Below, in pieces: positions 1 through 5,505 of a stretch of 7,347 nucleotides of DNA. The position numbers and the translations under genes are program-made. The first letter of the stretch is position 1. The number at the start of each line of letters is the position of its first letter. The notes under the pieces were generated by a model. The model was not told the origin of the DNA. It saw only the letters and a program-made list of their open reading frames with translations, and did no database searches. The stretch comes from Candidatus Nanopelagicales bacterium (GTDB lineage: Bacteria; Actinomycetota; Actinomycetes; S36-B12; UBA10799), in assembly GCA_025455985.1 (NCBI GenBank), contig JALOLM010000114.1:1-7347 (forward strand), written 5' to 3'.

Positions 1-868
1 CGAGCAGCCCCAGATCGCCCAAAGGCCGGCCAGCCACATCATTGTTGGATACAGCCATACGCCGGAAGTCCAGCTCCTTGCGATCCAGTTCGAGGTGCAG
101 CGAGGACTCGTGCCCGAGCCGGACCACCACCTCACGCACGACACTTTCGGGCCCGAGCACGGACACGATGTCTCCCGGCGTCGGCACGAAGTCGTCCGTG
201 GCGACCGCGACCCGGCGGTTGTGCCGCACCCGTGAGAACCGGATGCGGTCGTCGAACTCGGTGATGAGATCGCGCAAGGAAGGCAGCCCGGCCACCTCGA
301 CCCGCACACTGGCCATGGTCAGTTCCGGCTCCGGCTCGGGGACCGCCGAAACCTTGGGCTCGGTCTTGCCCTTCAGCGCGGAGGCGGCGGCGATCAGCAT
401 GCCGATGACGCCGAACACGTAGGTGACCGAGTAACCCACGGTCGGCTCCGAGGAGTTCAACTGCTCGGTGGCCGCCGCCAGTGCCGGGGTGTTCGTCAAA
501 GCCCCGGTGAAGGCACCCGCTGTGAGCGCCGGCGTGAGTCCGGCGATCGCACCCGCGCCCACCCCGGCTGCGACGAGCAGCGTGACAGCGACCAGCGCCA
601 CCGCCCGTCCCCCGGTGCGCAGCGTGTCGAAGAACGTCGGGCCGCTGTTCACACCCACGCAGTAGGCGAACAGCACGAGCCCGATCTGGCCCACGATCTC
701 CGGCAGCGCCAAGCGCTCGTCGAACGCGGAGATGGCCAGGGCCGCGAACAGCACCGCCGCAGGCCCGATCAAAACCCCCCGAATGCGGATCTGCCCAAGC
801 ACCGCCCCGACGGCTATGTAGAGGAAGTACAGGAGCACGGTGTGCTCGACGAGCAGGTCCACGATCAC
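1..868 (-). CDS. AAE (AspT/YidE/YbjL) family transporter, N-terminal half, cut by the window edge
   Basis: Membrane transporter of the aspartate-alanine exchanger family, whose known members include AspT (aspartate/alanine antiport), succinate exporter SucE of corynebacteria, and YidE/YbjL. The 289 visible codons hold about five hydrophobic segments between residues 5 and 165. They include the family-typical stretches TGALTNTPAL (121-130) and YSVTYVFGVIG (147-157). An acidic linker (PEPEPE, near 177-182) leads into a cytosolic TrkA_C/RCK_C domain (about 185-255) and then the start of a second one (about 265-289, with FRRMAVSNNDVAG). Family members are about 530-560 residues with two membrane halves around two RCK_C domains, so roughly half is missing off the left edge. 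The GTG at 866-868 is chosen because hydrophobic sequence begins right after it and a -10-like TAATGT lies seven bases upstream. No ATG lies in frame upstream. Family assignment is firm; the substrate (an organic or amino acid) cannot be read from this half. Confidence 0.9.
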   Translation of the reverse strand, partial: MIVDLLVEHTVLLYFLYIAVGAVLGQIRIRGVLIGPAAVLFAALAISAFDERLALPEIVGQIGLVLFAYCVGVNSGPTFFDTLRTGGRAVALVAVTLLVAAGVGAGAIAGLTPALTAGAFTGALTNTPALAAATEQLNSSEPTVGYSVTYVFGVIGMLIAAASALKGKTEPKVSAVPEPEPELTMASVRVEVAGLPSLRDLITEFDDRIRFSRVRHNRRVAVATDDFVPTPGDIVSVLGPESVVREVVVRLGHESSLHLELDRKELDFRRMAVSNNDVAGRPLGDLGLL

Positions 869-875
869 GGGCGCG

Positions 876-881
876 ACATTA
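876..881 (-). promoter_or_regulatory. -10 box (TAATGT) for a leaderless transporter mRNA
   Basis: On the minus strand TAATGT fits the actinobacterial TANNNT -10 consensus and is followed by exactly seven bases (CGCGCCC) before the GTG start. The transcript would therefore begin at or next to the start codon. A GGAG lies 13 bases before the GTG, too far for a good ribosome site and upstream of the predicted transcript start. No clear -35 is visible, which is usual for such promoters. Inferred from spacing only. Confidence 0.45.
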
Positions 882-923
882 CTCCGCTCAGACGACGTCC
901 GCCGTCCGCCCCCGATCTCACAC

Positions 924-947
924 CCCGGTCTTACCGGCTGCACCGGG
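924..947. promoter_or_regulatory. Inverted repeat with three CCGGT/ACCGG half-sites, possible operator
   Basis: Between the divergent transporter and DUF2202 genes, CCGGT-CTT-ACCGG forms a perfect 5-base palindrome at 925-937. A further ACCGG at 942-946 lets the outer arms CCCGGT (924-929) and ACCGGG (942-947) pair as well. The 128-base gap (869-996) must hold promoters for both genes, so a regulator site is reasonable. Short GC-rich palindromes do arise by chance in such DNA, and no regulator is identified. Confidence 0.33.
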
Positions 948-996
948 CGATTGGACCCCGGGTGGATGAAGGAGGTGTCCCCACGAAGGACGAGCA

Positions 997-1500
997 ATGA
1001 GAACACGTAGAGCCGTGGTAGCCCTCACAACAGCAGCACTTGTGGCCGTCCCAAGCGTGGCCGCGGCCGCACCTGAAGGACCGGGGTACCGGCATGGGAA
1101 TGGATGGACGGTCTCCGGTCAGCGGCAGAAGCACACCCGGGGCGGGATCGGCTCGGGGTCGCTGACCGAACGTCAAATCACGACGTTGCAGAGTCTGGCC
1201 GCTGGGGAGAAGTTGGCCCACGACGTGTATGTGGCCCTGGACGAGAAGTTCGGCGGCATCGGCTTCGAGGGACTTGCGGCTGGGCAATTCGGCTTAGAGT
1301 CGCTGAGGAACCTGTACATCGATCTGGTGGGCCGCGCGACGACTCCCAGGCAGGCGCTGGCCGTCGGCGCGACGATCGAGCACATGGACATCGACGACCT
1401 CAGCAAGGCGGCCGCCGAGGCCGGACGGCAGGACCTCCAGCGCGTGGGCGCCCACCTGCTACTGGGAAGCCAGCGGCACTTGGCGGCGTTCTCAGGCTAG
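997..1500 (+). CDS. Exported DUF2202 (ferritin-like) protein with a shortened metal-binding core
   Basis: Small exported protein of 167 residues. Residues 1-25 form a signal peptide (MRTRR, an Ala/Val core, cleavage near VAAAA/PEG), followed by a basic, Gly-rich linker to about 55. The rest is recognisable as DUF2202, a four-helix ferritin-like domain of unknown role: GEKLAHDVY (70-78), LRNLYIDLV (103-111), ALAVGATIEHMDIDDL (120-135) and GSQRHLAAF (157-165). The usual second helix, with a SE..H motif, is absent between FEGLAA (90-95) and GQF (96-98), a gap of about 30 residues against the family as I recall it. E71, E128 and H161 remain as candidate ligands. The start is the only in-frame ATG after the stop at 967-969. 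GAAGGA (985-990) lies six bases before it, while a stronger AAGGAGG (969-975) is 21 bases away. It converges on the kinase gene and overlaps its last nine bases. Confidence 0.84.
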   Translation: MRTRRAVVALTTAALVAVPSVAAAAPEGPGYRHGNGWTVSGQRQKHTRGGIGSGSLTERQITTLQSLAAGEKLAHDVYVALDEKFGGIGFEGLAAGQFGLESLRNLYIDLVGRATTPRQALAVGATIEHMDIDDLSKAAAEAGRQDLQRVGAHLLLGSQRHLAAFSG

Positions 1501-2808
1501 ATTCCAGGCCACCCGGAAGGTGGCGCCTTGGCCTGGAGTGGAATCGACACTCACCTCACCGCCCTGGGCCGTGACGATGGCGCGCACAATCGCCAGCCCG
1601 AGACCGGAGCCGCCCTGACGCCTGTCCGAGGTGCCACGCCAGAATCGCTCGAAGACGTGCGGGAGTTCATCGGGAGGGATGCCGGGACCTGTGTCACTGA
1701 CTTCGAGGATCGCGCGCTTATCGTCGCGCGCGACCCGGACCGTCACCTCGTCGCCGGAGCGGCAGTACTTGCTGGCGTTCGACAGTAGGTTGCCCACGAC
1801 CTCGTGCAAACGGTCGGGGTCGGCCTCGATGATCACAGGCCGCAGATCCATCGAGACCGTGAGCCCGGCTGCATTGAGCAAGGGCCGCCGCTCGAGGGTC
1901 TCCTCGCGCGCGACCTCGCTCAGATCGACCTGGACCACGTTCTGGTGAATGGTCGGCGTTTCTGCCGCCGCGAGGGACTGCAGGTCCGAGACAGTACGCC
2001 CGAGCCGCATGGTCTGGTCGTGCAGCCGACCGAGTGCCTCAGCGTCGGCCGGCACGTACCCATCGCGCATCTCCTCCAGCCCCGCGTGGAGTGCGGCCAA
2101 TGGTGTTCGCAGCTCGTGGGCGACATCTGCGATGAGATTGCGCTGAGCCTGTTCGGATTCGCTGACCGCCACCACCGCGGCATTGAACGTCCGCGCGAGG
2201 TCACCGATCTCGCCCGGAGCATTGGTTTCAGCGCGTACGGAGCGGTCACCACGCGCAAAATCGGTACCCGCCGCAGTCAGCCGACGCATGGGTTCGGTGA
2301 ACTGCCGGGCCACGATCCAGGCCACCACCGTGGCCAAGAGCACAGCGACTAGGGCGGAGACGCCGATCCACGCGACCAGCCGCGACTCATCCGACGAGGT
2401 GACTGTCCCCGGCCCGAAGTGCAACTCGACGACGCCCACCTGCTGACCCTCTGCTTGCACCGCTGCACTCACGGCGTTGCGCCCAGGACGTGCAGCGGGT
2501 TTCTCGGGGAGGGTGGTGAGCACGACCTCGCCTTGCGAACCGGTCAGTTCCACCCCTGCCCCCACCGACTGTGCGAAGGCCCGCACGGCCTGCAGATCAG
2601 CGGCGGACCACCCAGACGAGCTATAGCCGGTCGCGGCGATCGCAGCCAACTGCTCGACCGCCTGTTTGCGTTCCGAGGTCCGACTGATCGTCTCGGCCCG
2701 GTCGACGCCGACGACCACCGCGAGGGCGAGCAAAGCGACGCTGGCCACGGTCACCACCATGAACGCGACCCAGAGGCGTCGGCCCAAAGGCCCAAGACCC
2801 CTACTCAT
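1492..2808 (-). CDS. Sensor histidine kinase (HAMP, HisKA, HATPase)
   Basis: Membrane sensor kinase of 438 residues, partner of the response regulator upstream. Layout: TM1 about 12-34; an extracytoplasmic sensor of about 110 residues (35-144) with no recognisable ligand motif; TM2 about 145-168; HAMP about 167-220. The DHp helix has phosphoacceptor H231 in AHELRTPL. The ATP domain has the N box (GNLLSNASKY, 339-348), G1 (DTGPGIP, 372-378), F box (FERFWRG, 386-392) and G2 (GGSGLGL, 399-405). All catalytic boxes are intact, so it should be active. The organisation resembles BaeS/MprB-type kinases, but the sensor region is too variable to name an ortholog. The ATG overlaps the regulator's stop (ATGAGTAG), with only weak Shine-Dalgarno sequence, so translation is probably coupled. 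The gene ends inside the convergent DUF2202 gene, and no terminator is visible at its 3' end. Its signal is unknown; the divergent exported protein is an obvious candidate for regulation or sensing. Confidence 0.95.
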   Translation of the reverse strand: MSRGLGPLGRRLWVAFMVVTVASVALLALAVVVGVDRAETISRTSERKQAVEQLAAIAATGYSSSGWSAADLQAVRAFAQSVGAGVELTGSQGEVVLTTLPEKPAARPGRNAVSAAVQAEGQQVGVVELHFGPGTVTSSDESRLVAWIGVSALVAVLLATVVAWIVARQFTEPMRRLTAAGTDFARGDRSVRAETNAPGEIGDLARTFNAAVVAVSESEQAQRNLIADVAHELRTPLAALHAGLEEMRDGYVPADAEALGRLHDQTMRLGRTVSDLQSLAAAETPTIHQNVVQVDLSEVAREETLERRPLLNAAGLTVSMDLRPVIIEADPDRLHEVVGNLLSNASKYCRSGDEVTVRVARDDKRAILEVSDTGPGIPPDELPHVFERFWRGTSDRRQGGSGLGLAIVRAIVTAQGGEVSVDSTPGQGATFRVAWNLA

Positions 2809-3475
2809 CCGCCTGCACGCCTAGCCGGTATCCGACACCCGTGATGGTTTCGATCATTTCGGCGCCAGTGGGCCCCAACTTGTGCCGGAGGTTCTTGACG
2901 TGGGAGTCGATACTGCGCTCGTACCCTCCGAACTCGTACCCGTGAATCCGGTTCGCCAGTTCCAGCCTGGAGAAGACTCGTCGTGGCGCGCTCGCCAAGG
3001 CGACGAGCACCCCCCACTCGCTGACGGTCAGCGGCAGCGGTTCTCCGTCGAAGCGCGCCTCGTGAGCCTCCTCGTCGATCACGAGCCTGCCGCTCTGGAA
3101 ACTGCGGGTCGTCCCACTGACGGGTCGTCCGGCACGCCTGAGTACCGCCTTGACTCGCAGAACCAGTTCCGTTGGGCTGAACGGCTTGATCACATAATCG
3201 TCAGCCCCCAGCCGAAGCCCCTCGATGCGATCCTGCGCACTCGAACGGGCTGTGAGCACGATAACGGGAATGTAGGCACCGGCTGCCCGCAGGACATCGA
3301 GGCCGTCAATATCGGGCAAACCGAGGTCGAGTACCACCAGATCCGCGTTGGAGAGCAGCGCGAGAGCCTCCGCCCCCGACCCCGCGGTCAGGACGGAGAA
3401 TGCCTCCCTCTCCAGATAGCGCCTGAGGAGCTCCCGGAGATCGCGCTCGTCCTCGACGACCAGCACGGTCCTCAC
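2801..3475 (-). CDS. OmpR/PhoB-family response regulator
   Basis: DNA-binding response regulator, 224 residues from GTG at 3473-3475. The receiver domain (1-115) has the acidic pair E8/D9, phosphoacceptor D50 in VVLDLGLPD, T75 in VLTAR, and K97 in KPF. The C-terminal winged helix (about 125-222) shows the OmpR-type recognition region RSIDSHVKNLRHKLG and the closing hairpin TGVGYRLG. The kinase with the 8-base overlap downstream is its cognate partner. The GTG at 3475 is preferred because the receiver fold begins immediately after it (VRTVLVVEDE) and the length matches the family. The frame is open further upstream to a GTG at 3547, but that would add a 24-residue extension unlike the family and would run through the repeat cluster at 3495-3543. 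No good ribosome site precedes either start. The phased repeats just upstream suggest autoregulation. Confidence 0.93.
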   Translation of the reverse strand: MRTVLVVEDERDLRELLRRYLEREAFSVLTAGSGAEALALLSNADLVVLDLGLPDIDGLDVLRAAGAYIPVIVLTARSSAQDRIEGLRLGADDYVIKPFSPTELVLRVKAVLRRAGRPVSGTTRSFQSGRLVIDEEAHEARFDGEPLPLTVSEWGVLVALASAPRRVFSRLELANRIHGYEFGGYERSIDSHVKNLRHKLGPTGAEMIETITGVGYRLGVQADE

Positions 3476-3494
3476 AGCACCATTGAAACCCGAG

Positions 3495-3543
3495 CACGTC
3501 TCGCCACGTCCACTGGGCCGTCTACACACGTTCTCCACACGTT
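3495..3543. promoter_or_regulatory. Helically phased direct repeats, probable response-regulator binding site
   Basis: CACGTC at 3495 and 3505 and CACGTT at 3527 and 3538 are spaced 10, 22 and 11 bases, so all lie on one face of the helix. The last two extend to a perfect 8-base repeat, CACACGTT (3525-3532 and 3536-3543). Read on the minus strand, the region is five units of 10-11 bases starting RACGTG, with the middle unit degenerate. OmpR/PhoB regulators typically bind such 11-base direct repeats as head-to-tail dimers. The cluster lies 20-68 bases upstream of the regulator's start codon and about 110-158 bases upstream of the divergent exported protein's start, so it could serve both. The repeats are seen directly; the regulator's identity is inferred. 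Confidence 0.55.
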
Positions 3544-3558
3544 GCACTCACCCCCTGC

Positions 3559-3575
3559 GGGTCGGGTTGCGACCC
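3559..3575. promoter_or_regulatory. Perfect hairpin or operator palindrome upstream of the exported-protein gene
   Basis: GGGTCG (3559-3564) and CGACCC (3570-3575) form a six-base stem with a five-base loop GGTTG, about 78 bases before the start of the exported protein. It could be a 5'-UTR hairpin or a second operator half-pair. No convincing TANNNT -10 is visible anywhere from 3476 to 3652 on either strand, which fits promoters that depend on an activator, but the transcript start is unknown. Confidence 0.33.
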
Positions 3576-3640
3576 TTGAGGTGCACGGGGCGCAGGGCGT
3601 CGATCCGATGGGGGGCCTGGGGTCCGCGTCTCTCGAGTGG

Positions 3641-3646
3641 AAGGAG
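3641..3646 (+). promoter_or_regulatory. Ribosome binding site AAGGAG deciding the start at 3653
   Basis: A strong AAGGAG directly abuts a first ATG (3647) and lies six bases before a second ATG (3653). The spacing selects the second, giving MRKRLSWGRW as the signal peptide start rather than MAMRKR. Confidence 0.7.
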
Positions 3647-3652
3647 ATGGCG

Positions 3653-5335
3653 ATGCGTAAGCGTCTGTCATGGGGACGTTGGGCCGCGGTCTGCGCAGGC
3701 ACAACGGCGCTGGTTCTCAGCGGCCTCCCCGCCTACGCCGCTGCTGAAGAGGAAGAGGGCTACGGCAACAATCTCGCCGTACCGGTCGTTTGGGCCGAGG
3801 CGGCTGATGCCGGTGTCCGGCCCGTCCTGCGAGGTACCGGTCCTCAGACCGAGGACTTGACGTTAGACCCTGCCGCGCATGTCCAACTCAACGGGGATGA
3901 GTTGTTCCTGCAGAAGACCGCCAACACCTGGCAGGCCGAGAATGCCGACGCCGCCGCACTGAGTGGCTTGGCGATGACCGAGGCCGGCAAGGTCGATGTC
4001 AGCACGGTCGACTGGGGCGACAACCTCGAAGCCATGGACTGGCGCACGGGCATGCAGGTCCGGGTCGAGACCAAACTGCTTCAAGACGTCTCGGGGCTGA
4101 CCGACGCGGCTGACGCCACGACGGGCATGACCGGTTACGTCATGAAAAAGGTCAGCGGACAGGGCCAGGACGAGAGTTGGGGCGTCGTGGGCCTCGAGGA
4201 CAGTGGCGCATGGCACGCCCAGGCGGCACAAGCCACCGAAGCGGTTCTCTACACGTCGAAGGGCTGCCTGAGTATCGAGCGTATCGACCAGGCCAACACC
4301 TTGACCTGGGATCCGGACACGCACATGTGGACCGACGCAGGCACCGTCAAGTGCCTCGGTGAGGTCACGGACGGCCCCGGCGGCTACAACGCCGAGGTCA
4401 CCGTCAGCGGCGGGATGACCTACGGGTTCGTGTGGTCGACCAAGTCCATCAGCGCGGGTCTCTACCGGTTGACTTTCAGCCTGAAACCCGACTCCGGTGC
4501 AGCGATCACCAACAACACCACGGTCCTGCAACCAGTGGAAGAAGAGGGGTCGGCTGCCTTGGCGGCTGAGGAAGAGGAGGGCGGGAAGCCCGGCGGCAAC
4601 ACCGCGGTCCTCGACCCTGCGAACAACCTCACCTACATCGACGTGGGCATCAGCTACAACGACTCCAAGCCCACGCGCCCGCTGGATCTGCAGGCCGTTC
4701 CCGATGTGGGCTCGGTCGCGCTCAGTTGGAAGACCCCGGCGTCAGCAGGTGAAGGTCCGATCACGGGTTACTCGGTCACCGGCAAGCGCGTCGATGGTTC
4801 TGCAACGCTGCCTGAGACGATCGTCCCGGCCGACCAGGCGCTCGCGGCGACCTACCTCGGGCTGACCGGCGATGAACCGTACGAGTTCAGTGTGGCGGCG
4901 GTAACCCCGTCCGGAACCGGTGACACGGCCACCGTTGTCGCGACGCCGAAGTCAGCCCCGAAGCCCGGGGAGCCGGTCGTCGTGCCAGCCGAACCCGGCG
5001 GTGACGTCAAGCAGGTCCGTCGCAACCAGCGCTCCTTGAAGTTGAAGATCCGGGTGCGCGCGCAAGAGCGGATCAAGGTCAGGGCATTCGGCGAGGTCTA
5101 CGCAGTACAGGCCGGCGAGAAGGTGCGCACCCGCACCCAGGTGACCCTGTGGTTCAACCCGGTGGGCAAGAACAAGCCGGCGCGGGTGATCAAGCGGATC
5201 CGCACGAACGCCAAGGGTGAGTTCACGACCCGGTTCCAGGTGCAACGGGCAGGCTCGGTGTTCGCCACCGTGGCACAGAACGAGACCATGCTGGCTGCAC
5301 GCAGCAAGGTCTACACGGTGCGCCTAGCGGCGTAG
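3653..5335 (+). CDS. Exported multidomain protein with FnIII domain and basic C-terminal domain, function unknown
   Basis: Exported protein of 560 residues with no homolog I can name. Signal peptide 1-29 (MRKR, hydrophobic core, AYA cleavage), then a mature N-terminus beginning AAEEEEGYGNN. Residues about 40-293 form an acidic, Gly/Thr-rich, probably beta-sheet module with one cysteine pair (C205, C234) and the segment SAGLYRLTFSLKP near its end. An acidic hinge follows, with VEEEG (295-299) and a second AAEEEEGG (304-311). Residues about 339-430 are a fibronectin type III domain (SVALSWKTPAS, ITGYSV, YEFSVAAVTPSG). After a Pro-rich linker, the last 110 or so residues are strongly basic (about 28 Lys/Arg against five Glu), with GEFTTRFQVQRAGSV resembling Ig-like beta modules. 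No sortase motif, C-terminal membrane anchor or catalytic motif is visible, so it is probably secreted or held by charge to wall polymers (inferred). It diverges from the two-component operon across a repeat-bearing region and is closed by a terminator hairpin. Confidence 0.88.
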   Translation: MRKRLSWGRWAAVCAGTTALVLSGLPAYAAAEEEEGYGNNLAVPVVWAEAADAGVRPVLRGTGPQTEDLTLDPAAHVQLNGDELFLQKTANTWQAENADAAALSGLAMTEAGKVDVSTVDWGDNLEAMDWRTGMQVRVETKLLQDVSGLTDAADATTGMTGYVMKKVSGQGQDESWGVVGLEDSGAWHAQAAQATEAVLYTSKGCLSIERIDQANTLTWDPDTHMWTDAGTVKCLGEVTDGPGGYNAEVTVSGGMTYGFVWSTKSISAGLYRLTFSLKPDSGAAITNNTTVLQPVEEEGSAALAAEEEEGGKPGGNTAVLDPANNLTYIDVGISYNDSKPTRPLDLQAVPDVGSVALSWKTPASAGEGPITGYSVTGKRVDGSATLPETIVPADQALAATYLGLTGDEPYEFSVAAVTPSGTGDTATVVATPKSAPKPGEPVVVPAEPGGDVKQVRRNQRSLKLKIRVRAQERIKVRAFGEVYAVQAGEKVRTRTQVTLWFNPVGKNKPARVIKRIRTNAKGEFTTRFQVQRAGSVFATVAQNETMLAARSKVYTVRLAA

Positions 5336-5347
5336 CCAACCGTGTGC

Positions 5348-5384
5348 GAGGCCGACGGGGGCCGCAGCAACCTCCGCCGGCCTC
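5348..5384 (+). terminator. Transcription terminator hairpin after the exported-protein gene
   Basis: Twelve bases past the stop codon, GAGGCCG (5348-5354) pairs with CGGCCTC (5378-5384). After one A/C mismatch, CGGGGG (5356-5361) pairs with CCTCCG (5371-5376) with one G-U pair, leaving a nine-base loop. The stem is long and GC-rich. Only a weak pyrimidine run (TCTGTG) follows, as is common for actinobacterial terminators. Confidence 0.65.
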
Positions 5385-5399
5385 TCTGTGCCTGGTCAA

Positions 5400-5420
5400 C
5401 GGGCTTGCGCGATAAGCCCG
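5400..5420 (+). terminator. Second hairpin in tandem, possible back-up terminator
   Basis: CGGGCTT (5400-5406) and AAGCCCG (5414-5420) form a perfect seven-base stem with loop GCGCGAT, 15 bases after the first hairpin. No U-run follows. It may be a tandem terminator or part of the 5' region of the next gene. The remainder of the 170-base gap (5336-5505) shows no ORF or clear promoter. Confidence 0.4.
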
Positions 5421-5505
5421 GCGCGTTCACTGGGGGCGGCGACAGCCTCCCGACGAAGACAACCCGCGTTGCCCGTCGCGCGGTCCCTCTGTCAAGGTGC
5501 GAGGG

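Noticed and set aside
42..665. Plus-strand frames opposite the transporter
   Set aside because: They are low-complexity Ser/Thr/Arg and Ala/Pro translations, antisense to a clear AAE transporter.
894..909. GACGTC palindrome and tandem CGTCCGC repeat upstream of the transporter
   Set aside because: A single short palindrome and a two-copy heptamer are expected by chance at this GC content, and they do not share the spacing of the 3495-3543 cluster.
966..1010. A 14-codon ORF (ATG at 966) overlapping the DUF2202 start, possible leader peptide
   Set aside because: A G-rich stretch abuts its ATG with no proper spacing, the peptide has no regulatory-codon run, and its stop falls inside the DUF2202 signal peptide. 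It is too short to support without conservation.
1104..1574. Alternative plus-strand frames over the DUF2202 and kinase genes
   Set aside because: They encode Arg/Gly/Pro-rich translations typical of shadow frames, and the overlapping real genes carry recognised domains.
3476..3547. Longer response-regulator start at GTG 3547
   Set aside because: It adds 24 residues before the canonical receiver start, has no ribosome site, and would place the phased repeats inside the gene.
2882..3652. The exported-protein frame is open for 256 codons upstream, antisense to the response regulator
   Set aside because: It is the complement of well-conserved regulator codons in high-GC DNA. The strong AAGGAG at 3641 and the signal peptide fix the start at 3653.
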